A stretch of 64,000 nucleotides of DNA, from the NCBI RefSeq assembly GCF_900103225.1, contig NZ_FNJH01000001.1, positions 866,980 to 930,979 of the forward strand. Reading direction: 5' to 3'. The notes under the pieces were generated by a model that saw only the letters and a list, made by a program, of their open reading frames with translations, was not told the DNA's origin and did not search any database. Below are positions 7,461-14,754 of this stretch, piece by piece (position 1 is the stretch's first letter; the number at the start of each line of letters is the position of its first letter). This DNA comes from Pseudomonas congelans. GTDB taxonomy: Bacteria > Pseudomonadota > Gammaproteobacteria > Pseudomonadales > Pseudomonadaceae. The position numbers and the translations under genes were made by a program.

Positions 7461-8635
7461 CTACGGATATTTCACTGTTGTTTTTCGATCCGCACACCCT
7501 CAATGGCAGTCTCGATTCTGCGCTGGTCGCCATTGTCGACACCGAGGCCGCGCGGGCCCGTCACTCGGACAACGGTCTGTTCATCCCCAGCGGCACGCTG
7601 CATGCGCAGTGGCTTTCCAATGCCCATCACACCCATGTGCCGATGCCCATGAAGGACTTCGACTTTCAAGTCTTCAATGCCGGGCAACGCAAGCGCACCC
7701 AGGACAGCCGTTCGCGCATGCATATGCTGGATCCGACGCTCAATCGTCGGCCGTCCGATCAGGCGTTGATGGCCACCCTGGCGGTGATGCATCACGCCGA
7801 TAAATGCAGCATCTATCACTATGTCCATGAGGGCGAAGCCGGGGCCTTGTTCCTGCATTTGATGGATGTCGAACCGGTCGAACGTGCTGCCTGGAGGGCC
7901 TGGCAACGTTTGGCCAGATCCGCTGCTGCGCGTGTGGCCGTTTCGCAACCGATGCTTAGCGATGACTGCTGGTACGTGCGCTGGCGCCCGGAGATGGAAC
8001 TGGAACGTAAATTCACCTCGTTTCAGATACCCGACATGTGGCAGTTGTCCACGGCGATGCACAAGGCGTTCGCAGAGGGCGCTTTCGAGGACCTGGTGCT
8101 GGAAATCGACCGTGATTTTCAAACCTACGACTATGAATCGCATATCTTCGAAGTGACTGGCGACCCCCTCGAAACCGGTTACATCTCGTTCATTCCCCAG
8201 GCCGACGGACTGATGGCGGTCAAGCGCAAATGGTTTCTTGAGAACGCGGAATTGCGTCGCGAGGACTTCAACACCGATCAGCCGGTGGCGTTTGCCGATA
8301 TCGAAACTCACGCTCGCTCGATGACCTCGGCAAACCTGCGTCGGCTCAAGCCGTTCAGGCGCACCCGGATCGACATCAATTTCGAATCGCTGAGGACCGG
8401 TAATGGTTTCGGGGCGTACTTCGATGTCTGCCGCATGGTCGACGGAAGCGCCGAGTTTGCCCAGGTCGAAGTCGAATATTGCCGCAGCAGGACCCTGCAT
8501 ACGCTGCGTGAGGTGGAGGAGGACTTTGAAACCGTATCCAACGTGATGCGTGATTTTCTGGCCGAGCAACGCCTGCCGTTTCAGCAGGATCTCTATTCGA
8601 AACTCGACTTTGCCCGTGAGGCGAGTCGGCTCTGA
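7457..8635 (+). CDS. Triphosphate tunnel (CYTH)-like protein, copy 1, with intact ExExK
   Basis: 392 residues; start ATG 7457 overlaps the dikinase stop (ATGA). About 170 N-terminal residues are unrecognised. From there the protein reads MELERKF, which contains the ExExK signature of triphosphate tunnel metalloenzymes (E181, E183, K185). This is followed by alternating strands with paired basic residues (AVKRKWF, RRLKPFRRTRIDINFES) and a C-terminal acidic strand QVEVEY. That is the order of charged strands expected of a CYTH/TTM tunnel, which binds a triphosphate and metal; family members are adenylyl cyclases, thiamine triphosphatases and polyphosphatases. Overall similarity to characterised members is too weak to see without profile search, so this is a motif-based call. 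The neighbouring 8660-9796 gene is a paralogue. Confidence 0.6.
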   Translation: MTTDISLLFFDPHTLNGSLDSALVAIVDTEAARARHSDNGLFIPSGTLHAQWLSNAHHTHVPMPMKDFDFQVFNAGQRKRTQDSRSRMHMLDPTLNRRPSDQALMATLAVMHHADKCSIYHYVHEGEAGALFLHLMDVEPVERAAWRAWQRLARSAAARVAVSQPMLSDDCWYVRWRPEMELERKFTSFQIPDMWQLSTAMHKAFAEGAFEDLVLEIDRDFQTYDYESHIFEVTGDPLETGYISFIPQADGLMAVKRKWFLENAELRREDFNTDQPVAFADIETHARSMTSANLRRLKPFRRTRIDINFESLRTGNGFGAYFDVCRMVDGSAEFAQVEVEYCRSRTLHTLREVEEDFETVSNVMRDFLAEQRLPFQQDLYSKLDFAREASRL

Positions 8636-8647
8636 ATTCACTTTGCC

Positions 8648-8653
8648 GGGGAG
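8648..8653 (+). promoter_or_regulatory. Ribosome binding site GGGGAG favouring ATG 8660 over ATG 8654
   Basis: GGGGAG directly abuts ATG 8654 but is six bases from the in-frame ATG 8660. The spacing favours 8660 as the true start of the second TTM-like gene. Confidence 0.55.
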
Positions 8654-8659
8654 ATGACC

Positions 8660-9796
8660 ATGCCGCAATCGACGATCACGCAGACGGCTATTGTCTTTGG
8701 TAGCTGGAAAATCCGTCATCAGGAGCCGTTCGGCAGTGATGACCACACGTTGTATGCCATTGCTGCGGACACGGCGTTGCTGGGTGAGCTGACTGCCGTC
8801 GCTGACCTGCGAGGCCGCCACCGTGTGCTGGCCCGCTGGGACTCAGACGGGGCGATGCTCCTTGAGGATTCGCACGGTGCGCTGGGCGATGAAAGCTGTC
8901 ACAACCTGTCCGGTGCCGCCATCCCGTTGGCGATCATCCGCTTGCAGTCTGACCAGGTGCACATCAGCCACTTGCTCAATCGCATCGATGTGCATCGTTC
9001 GCTTTTCGTACAGCCGCCGCTTGAAATCGAACAGCCTGCCGTCCCGCAAAACCTGTTGATCGCGCTGCGTAATGCGTTCGAGCGCAACCATCTGGCGATC
9101 AACAATTGGGAATGTCGCTACGCCACCAGCGAACAGACCTACGTCGAGTCCTTCGAACTGGCGCCTGACTGCCATGCCCGAATGCTCGGCGAGGCCTGGT
9201 TCGACGCCAGTTTCAGCCCTGCAATGGCGCCGTTCACCAGTCAGTGCGGTGACGAATTTCAGGTCTGGGACCATCAGGTAACCGCCGCCAGGGCGGAAGA
9301 CGGTGGTTATGTATGGGTCGAGCACTGCAGCCGCAAACGCAAACTGGCGGTCAATGAACCCATCGTGCAGCTGTTTCGCAGCGCGCCGGGCAAGCTGTCC
9401 GGCACCGTAAGGCACCTGTCGCTGGGCTCCCCGACGCTGGAGGCCATGGCCATGAACATTGACAGCACGCTGCAGGCGCTTGGTGAATATCGACGTTATG
9501 CGTTCAGCGCCCCTTGCGAATCCGTGGACAGCGGCAACCTCTTCGCGATCACCTTCGAGACCTGCATGCCGCTTGATTCGCAGGCGGGGAGCACGACGCG
9601 CGGTGAAGTGCGTTTTCTCAAGTGCCGCGGGGCGATAGACCCTCAGTCGATCAAATCCGATCTGCGCAGGCTGATGGAGCACCTGCAGGCATTTCTGAGC
9701 GAACGCCGCCAGGAGTGCTGGCCCCTGACGGACCGATTTGCCTTTCTGCATTCGCCATCGCCTTTCATCACCACCCCGGAGAGCTTGCACTCATGA
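8660..9796 (+). CDS. Paralogue of the preceding TTM-like protein, ExExK lost
   Basis: About 378 residues from ATG 8660. By eye it aligns with the preceding protein over the second half. YRRYAFSAPCES..SGNLFAITFETC..GEVRFLKCR here matches FRRTRIDINFES..TGNGFGAYFDVC..VEVEYCR there, and both end in a helix leading to AFLSERR / DFLAEQR. The ExExK strand is replaced by an unrelated stretch around RYATSEQTYVESF, and the C-terminal EVEVEY is reduced to GEVRF, so a triphosphate/metal site is unlikely. It may be a structural partner of the upstream protein. The stop overlaps the next ATG by four bases. Family assignment rests on paralogy with the neighbour. Confidence 0.55.
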   Translation: MPQSTITQTAIVFGSWKIRHQEPFGSDDHTLYAIAADTALLGELTAVADLRGRHRVLARWDSDGAMLLEDSHGALGDESCHNLSGAAIPLAIIRLQSDQVHISHLLNRIDVHRSLFVQPPLEIEQPAVPQNLLIALRNAFERNHLAINNWECRYATSEQTYVESFELAPDCHARMLGEAWFDASFSPAMAPFTSQCGDEFQVWDHQVTAARAEDGGYVWVEHCSRKRKLAVNEPIVQLFRSAPGKLSGTVRHLSLGSPTLEAMAMNIDSTLQALGEYRRYAFSAPCESVDSGNLFAITFETCMPLDSQAGSTTRGEVRFLKCRGAIDPQSIKSDLRRLMEHLQAFLSERRQECWPLTDRFAFLHSPSPFITTPESLHS

Positions 9797-10839
9797 GCCG
9801 CTATCTTTGCAATGGACGCTATCGATTTGAACTGGACGATCAGACCTCGGGCTCGGCACTGGCCCAGCGGCTGCGGGTGTTCCTCGCGCCTTACTTTACC
9901 GAAGTGAACGATGACAGTCAGACCACCGTGGACCTGAGGCTGCGGCTGCACGACAGCGCGGCGTTCAACGCGGAGTGGATGGGGCTCTGCGTGACGCCCG
10001 ACATCATCCGCGAAACCTACGCCCCCGGCTTTACCCTGCGGGTGTTGCGTGGCCATGACCCGGAGACTGGGCTCGACTACGCCTGGGATGCCGATACGCG
10101 GGTCGGTTACCGGATTGACCGGGCGCGTCACACGGTTGATTTTCATGGCGACGAAAATGCCTTCATCCACTTGATCGAGCTGGTGCGTTATTACGGGCTG
10201 CTGGTCGAACAAGCCAAAGGCAGTGTGATCATGCATGCCTCGGCGGTGGTCGGGCCGGACGGCGGGATCGTTGCTATCGGCGGAGCGAAGGGGGCGGGCA
10301 AGACCACCACCATGCTCGACCTGGTGCTGTCCGATGAGTACCTGTACTTTTCCGGGGACAAGCTGCTTCTGGACAGCGTCGACGGCCGGATTCGCGCCCG
10401 CGGCTGGCCGGATTATCCGCATGTCGGTGTAGGCACATTACGTACACATCCAGAACTGGCAAAGCGCCTCGATCTGGCCGCGGTGGCCGATGACTTGTCG
10501 ATTGCGCATACCGAAAAACGCCTGTGCAAGCCCGAAGCCATGCGCGCCGCACTCAAGGCCAGCCCGGAAGGCTGTGGCTGGCTGGAGACCGTCATCCTGC
10601 CCAACGTGGCAGCGCGGGGCAAATTGCGGGTCGAGGCACTGGGCCGCGATGCGATTCTGGAACAGATCCACTCACCCACACTCTTCGAGTGGCCGCATCG
10701 TTTCGTTACCTCAACCTGGCACGGCTTGCTGGATGCCGGTTCGCTTACCGACAGCGTACCGCCGCAGATCGTCCGCGGGCTGCTCGGTGTGCAGTGGCAA
10801 AGCCGTGTGGGTGTGACGCGCGAGCTGATCAGCGCCTGA
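9793..10839 (+). CDS. HprK-like P-loop kinase/ATPase
   Basis: I start at ATG 9793, which overlaps the upstream stop (ATGA); an open frame from 9622 would intrude far into that gene. The 348-residue product has a P-loop GGAKGAGKTT (residues 163-172) after a sequence reading VIMHASAVVGPDGGIVAIGG, the strand-loop entry typical of HPr kinase/phosphorylase C-terminal-like proteins ('lHaSavv..g.gvai.G.SGaGKSt'). YLYFSGDKLLLD (about 189-200) fits the following conserved 'l.aDd..ld' segment. HPr kinase homologues of this kind occur beside peptide and secondary-metabolite genes and need not act on HPr; no HPr gene is visible here. The N-terminal 150 residues are unrecognised. A small-molecule or carrier-protein kinase role is inferred. 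Confidence 0.7.
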   Translation: MSRYLCNGRYRFELDDQTSGSALAQRLRVFLAPYFTEVNDDSQTTVDLRLRLHDSAAFNAEWMGLCVTPDIIRETYAPGFTLRVLRGHDPETGLDYAWDADTRVGYRIDRARHTVDFHGDENAFIHLIELVRYYGLLVEQAKGSVIMHASAVVGPDGGIVAIGGAKGAGKTTTMLDLVLSDEYLYFSGDKLLLDSVDGRIRARGWPDYPHVGVGTLRTHPELAKRLDLAAVADDLSIAHTEKRLCKPEAMRAALKASPEGCGWLETVILPNVAARGKLRVEALGRDAILEQIHSPTLFEWPHRFVTSTWHGLLDAGSLTDSVPPQIVRGLLGVQWQSRVGVTRELISA

Positions 10840-10851
10840 TAAGGAGATCCT

Positions 10852-11439
10852 ATGAACCACGCTCCCCAATTGCGTCTGGCGCTGGTGGCCCCCAGCGGTT
10901 CCGGGAAGAGTACAACCGCCGAGTTGCTGCGTGAGTATTTCGAAGTGGCCGGGCTGTCGGTCGAGGTCATCAAGCTCGCCCAGCCCCTGTATGAGTTACA
11001 AGGCATGTTCTATGAGCAGGCCGGGGTGCAAGTACCGAGCGGCAGCCAGAATCAGCGTTTGCTGGAGTGCATCGCACGCGAGCTGAGGGATCTGGACAGC
11101 CAGTCGCTGGTCACAAACTTCGCCCGACGATTGACCCGGTCCTGCGCGCAGGTGGTCATCAATGACGACCTGCGCGACGACACCGTCGACTGGCCGTACC
11201 TTCAGGCGCAAGGCTTTCAAGTGATAAAGGTGCTTGCCGATTCTTCCGTGAGACAGAAACGCCTGGGACAGCGAGGCGACATCAGTGTGGTGGAAAACAG
11301 CGCGCTCGATCTGCAGATGCGCCGGATCGAAGCGGATTATGTATTGCCCAACAGCGGTTCGCTCGAGCAGTTAAAGCAGCGTGTTGCCGTGGTGGCCCGG
11401 TGGGCGATGGACGATTCTCAACGCCGGATCGCTTCATGA
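10852..11439 (+). CDS. P-loop nucleotide/nucleoside kinase-like protein
   Basis: 195 residues with Walker A APSGSGKST (residues 13-21) right after an N-terminal beta strand, then helices, VVINDDLRDD (about residues 101-110, a Walker-B-like or substrate-binding acidic strand), FQVIKVLAD, and a C-terminal helix. Size and layout match the nucleoside-monophosphate kinase/dephospho-CoA kinase/deoxynucleoside monophosphate kinase group (AAA_33-like). The phosphate acceptor is unknown. Start ATG 10852 follows AAGGAG. The stop overlaps the next ATG by four bases. It is the third phosphate-transfer enzyme in this operon after the dikinase and the HprK-like protein. Confidence 0.72.
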   Translation: MNHAPQLRLALVAPSGSGKSTTAELLREYFEVAGLSVEVIKLAQPLYELQGMFYEQAGVQVPSGSQNQRLLECIARELRDLDSQSLVTNFARRLTRSCAQVVINDDLRDDTVDWPYLQAQGFQVIKVLADSSVRQKRLGQRGDISVVENSALDLQMRRIEADYVLPNSGSLEQLKQRVAVVARWAMDDSQRRIAS

Positions 11440-13022
11440 AGGGCGCTGATCCGTTGGTATGGCTGTTGATCGACGGGTTGTCGTGGGAGCTGGTCAAGCG
11501 CTATCGGGCACGACAGCCTGGACGGCCTTCGGCAGGATGGCCATGTTACCCCTTGCTGCCACTGTCGCCCAATTGCCAGACCCCGCCCTCACTGTTGTCG
11601 ATCTTCAGCGGCGCACCGGTCAGCGAGCACGGCTTGACGGGCTATCTCGTCCCGGCGCCGACGCCGCAGGACTGCCTGGCGGTGGCGGATGCCTTTCAGG
11701 TCTGGCCACGCCACATCGATATGGTCTGGGATGAATGGGCGCGCCAGGGCATCACTTTTCGCCTGTGTGCCGTGCCCTTTGTCCAGCCCGACAGGCTGGG
11801 TGACGCATTGCTTGGGCAAAGCTGCGTCTATCAGGGTTTTTCGCTGCGTCCCGAGGTCATCGAAAACGATGGCTGCCTGTGTATCGAGGCTCTGGATGTA
11901 GTTGCCAGGGTCAGCGTGCAACAGGGCGGTGCAGTGCTCGAATGGCCAGAGGATCAGGGCCGTGCTCCGTGCCGATTGCCGCTGGGCAGCACGGTGCATG
12001 TACCGTTGTCGGAGCAGGTCCCGGGCAATGTGTGCAAGGCGATTGCACTGCGCGCAGTGCACATCGAAAAACGCGTCTGTGTGATCAGTTTCGGTTACCG
12101 CGAGGTCCAGGCGCTTGATCTGCAGGGCGACGCCGGCAAGGCTTACGTGGCCAATGACCTGACCGTGCTGTATCGCACCGGACAGTTGGGCAAGCGGCTG
12201 GATGAGGGCGGGCAGGGCGCTGCGGAATGGCTGCTGCTGGAACTGATGCGGGAGATGCATGAAAGCTTTTGCGACGACATTGTCGGCGCAGTCAGGGCCG
12301 GTGATGCACAGCGCGTCATCGGTTATTACCCGGTAGTGGATCTGCTGTCACATCATTTGCTCAAGTACCTCGCGCCAGAATGGGCCAGCGAATTGATGCA
12401 GGAGGTTGGGCAACGTCTGTTCGACGAGATATCGGAGTGGGTCGATGAGCTGATCCTGCGCTGCGTCGATGCGGCGGGAGGAGAGGTACGTTGCGTCGCC
12501 CACTCTGATCACGGCATGGCACCTGTCCATCACGATCTTTATCCCAACAGTTTTTTCGAGCAGCAGGGCTGGCTGGTCTATGACGCGTCAGGCGTAGCGG
12601 ATATGCAAAAAAGCGCGGCGCTCTTTCATCCGGCCGACAACGGTCTGGTGCTGTTCAACACGGCGCGACTTGCGCTGTCCGGACACGACCCTGGCTCAGT
12701 CACCGACGCCTGGCGCAAAAGCCTCGCACAGCCGTTTCGCGATGAATGGACGATGTTCGAATGCTCAGACGGGCAGGTCTTTTCCGAAGGCTGGACAGGC
12801 GGCTGCTACTGGCAGGCCCCACGCGGCACCCGACTGCTGGCCGCCCGTTCAGAACACGCCGTTCGCCTCAGCCGAAAAGGTGGCGACCACACGGTATGTG
12901 CCACTGACCCGTGGTTGCGTGGCGTGTTGCTGGACGCCAGCAGCACGCCATTGCCACGTCCTGCCGACGCTGAAGTGACATTGCCCGCGATTCGCCATTG
13001 GCTGACAGCCACCACATCCTGA
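11436..13022 (+). CDS. Alkaline-phosphatase-superfamily phosphodiesterase/phosphomutase-like protein
   Basis: Start ATG 11436 overlaps the kinase stop (ATGA). The 528-residue product has the metal-site and nucleophile pattern of the superfamily: WLLIDGLSW with Asp13, the nucleophile region CQTPPSLLSIFSGAPVSEHG (resembling 'tTpslts.ltG..p..HG'), a DLLSH motif (D302, H306) and AHSDHGMAP (H356, D358, H359). These are the ligands for two metal ions in nucleotide pyrophosphatases/phosphodiesterases, phosphonoacetate hydrolases and cofactor-independent phosphoglycerate mutase. No signal peptide is seen, so it should act in the cytoplasm. It probably cleaves or moves a phosphoryl or nucleotidyl group on the pathway intermediate. 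Substrate unknown. Confidence 0.78.
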   Translation: MKGADPLVWLLIDGLSWELVKRYRARQPGRPSAGWPCYPLLPLSPNCQTPPSLLSIFSGAPVSEHGLTGYLVPAPTPQDCLAVADAFQVWPRHIDMVWDEWARQGITFRLCAVPFVQPDRLGDALLGQSCVYQGFSLRPEVIENDGCLCIEALDVVARVSVQQGGAVLEWPEDQGRAPCRLPLGSTVHVPLSEQVPGNVCKAIALRAVHIEKRVCVISFGYREVQALDLQGDAGKAYVANDLTVLYRTGQLGKRLDEGGQGAAEWLLLELMREMHESFCDDIVGAVRAGDAQRVIGYYPVVDLLSHHLLKYLAPEWASELMQEVGQRLFDEISEWVDELILRCVDAAGGEVRCVAHSDHGMAPVHHDLYPNSFFEQQGWLVYDASGVADMQKSAALFHPADNGLVLFNTARLALSGHDPGSVTDAWRKSLAQPFRDEWTMFECSDGQVFSEGWTGGCYWQAPRGTRLLAARSEHAVRLSRKGGDHTVCATDPWLRGVLLDASSTPLPRPADAEVTLPAIRHWLTATTS

Positions 13023-13062
13023 CACCTGACTCGATAATTTTTCAGCCACAGGGAGCTTATCC

Positions 13063-13860
13063 ATGCGCTTTGACAGCCTGCTTTTCGATATTGACGGCAC
13101 ACTCATGCTCAAGGGGCAGCCTCTGCCTGGCGCCGCCGATGCATTGAGTTTCGCGCGTTCCCAAGGGTTAAAGCTGCAATTGCTGACCAATACCACGGCG
13201 AAGATGCCGGAGGCGCTGGCAGAGGAGCTTTGCCACGTCGGAATCGAGGTCGTCCCCGAGGAAATTCAGACCGCCACCACAGCGTGTCTGGGCTATCTGC
13301 AGCAACAACCGCACCTCAAGTGCCATTTGCTGGTCCCCGATTCGATACGGCCAGCGTTCAGCAGCATCGTTACAGACGATACAACCCCGGACGTCGTCGT
13401 CATCAGCGATATCGGCGAAGCCTTCGATTACGCCACGCTGAATCGCTGCTTCCGTATGTTGCGAGGCGGTGCTCGTCTCATCGCATTGCAAAAAAACCTG
13501 TTCTGGTTTGATCGTGATGGTGAACGTCTCGATTGCGGCGCCTTCATCGTCGGGCTTGAGGCCGCAGCGCAGGTGCAGGCCCTGGTCATGGGCAAGCCGT
13601 CGCCGATGTTCTTCGAGGCTGCCTTGCGCAAACTCGATACCTGCGCGAGCCGCACTCTGGTAGTGGGCGATGACGTTCTGACTGACTGCGCAGGAGCGAA
13701 AGCCGTTGGTGCCAGCAGCCTGCTGGTGCGTACCGGAAAATATGATCCGAGGCTGTTCGAGGCCCATCGGCAAAACGTGGATGCGGTGATTGAAGGGATT
13801 GCAGATTTTCCACGCTGGTGGATATCCGGCAGTACCGCAGATCAACTGCGCCAAGGTTAA
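13063..13860 (+). CDS. HAD-superfamily phosphatase, NagD/HDHD2-like
   Basis: 265 residues. Motif I is FDIDGTL (nucleophile D9, acid/base D11), motif II LLTNTT (about 60-65), motif III the lysine in VMGKPSP (about 182), motif IV VVGDDVLTD (about 203-211). The C2-type cap between motifs II and III and the TN motif place it with NagD, phosphoglycolate phosphatase and LHPP/HDHD2. It should remove phosphate from a small phosphorylated metabolite. Start ATG 13063 follows a GGGAG box. It is 40 bases behind the phosphodiesterase-like gene and likely in the same transcript. A dephosphorylation step at the end of the pathway would mirror the three kinase-like proteins upstream. Confidence 0.85.
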   Translation: MRFDSLLFDIDGTLMLKGQPLPGAADALSFARSQGLKLQLLTNTTAKMPEALAEELCHVGIEVVPEEIQTATTACLGYLQQQPHLKCHLLVPDSIRPAFSSIVTDDTTPDVVVISDIGEAFDYATLNRCFRMLRGGARLIALQKNLFWFDRDGERLDCGAFIVGLEAAAQVQALVMGKPSPMFFEAALRKLDTCASRTLVVGDDVLTDCAGAKAVGASSLLVRTGKYDPRLFEAHRQNVDAVIEGIADFPRWWISGSTADQLRQG

Positions 13861-13888
13861 GTAACTGGATTACAAGGACGAATCATCC

Positions 13889-14629
13889 ATGCAGACAGCA
13901 TGTGCCAAAAAGTCGAAAGAACGCCCGGAAAACATAGCCGAGCGGATTTACGCCCGGATCAAAGAAGACATTTCCGAATTTCGTCTGTTACCCGGCGAGC
14001 GATTTACTGAAGGTGAAGTGGCCGAACGCGTTCAGGCCAGTCGTACACCGGTCAGGCAGGCATTGTTCCGGCTGGAGCAGGAAGGGTATGTTGAGGTTTA
14101 TTACCGAAGCGGCTGGCAGGTACGGCCCTTCGACCCTCGTCACTTCGAGGAGCTGTATGACGTTCGGGTGGTGCTCGAGCTGGCGGCGCTCGCCAGGCTG
14201 GGCTTGATGGACCTGAGCGTCGAGCCGCTGATCGACGAACTCATAAGTACCTGGCTGGTGCCGAAAAACGAGCGATTGAGGGACACCGATATCCTCGCCG
14301 GGCTGGGCGAACGGTTCCATTGCGCGTTGGTCGAGGCCGTGGGTAACCGGGAAATGGCCAGGCTGCATTACGAGGTCACCGAGAAGACCCGAACCATCCG
14401 GCGTCTCGAATTCAGCGCCTCCAGAGTCGATGCAACATACGAAGAGCACGGCAGCATTCTCAAGGCCCTCCTGCAACGTCGGCCGCGACAGGCTCAGCAA
14501 TTGCTGGAAGCACATGTCGAACTCAACAAGGAGGAGGCGCGCAGAGCTACCCAACATGTATTACGGCGCGCGCGCCATTACGCCGAGAAGAACGGCGAGC
14601 CCGCCAGGTTGCGTGCGCAGGCGCAGTGA
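13889..14629 (+). CDS. GntR-family (FCD-domain) transcriptional regulator
   Basis: 246 residues. A winged helix at about residues 12-75 reads RIYARIKEDISEF..PGERF..GEVAERVQASRTPVRQALFRLEQEGYV, a textbook GntR N-terminus. An all-helical FCD effector domain follows, with an FHCALVEAVGN segment carrying a metal/ligand-binding histidine. FCD regulators usually sense carboxylates or sugar acids and repress neighbouring genes. It lies 28 bases after the HAD gene in the same direction, so it is probably transcribed with the operon and may regulate it. No operator could be identified. It is followed by 125 bases without a recognisable gene, then the convergent fusion gene. Confidence 0.88.
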   Translation: MQTACAKKSKERPENIAERIYARIKEDISEFRLLPGERFTEGEVAERVQASRTPVRQALFRLEQEGYVEVYYRSGWQVRPFDPRHFEELYDVRVVLELAALARLGLMDLSVEPLIDELISTWLVPKNERLRDTDILAGLGERFHCALVEAVGNREMARLHYEVTEKTRTIRRLEFSASRVDATYEEHGSILKALLQRRPRQAQQLLEAHVELNKEEARRATQHVLRRARHYAEKNGEPARLRAQAQ

Positions 14630-14754
14630 ACGGTTGTTGCGGAGCTGCGCGGTGTCTGCTCGGGTAGTAGAGGTGGAAGCCGGCAAGGGTCGGTGACCAC
14701 CGCGCGGCCAATAATGGCGAATGACTATTCTGGGACCGCATCGCACAGGTATCA

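Noticed and set aside
1..13860. Calling the first operon the phaseolotoxin cluster
   Set aside because: A desaturase, a class III aminotransferase and a PEP-synthase-like protein fit, but no argK-type ornithine carbamoyltransferase or amtA amidinotransferase is visible, and I cannot align the proteins without a search.
14630..14754. Terminator or gene between the GntR gene and the fusion gene
   Set aside because: No hairpin with a T-run and no open frame with a start signal could be found in the 125 bases.
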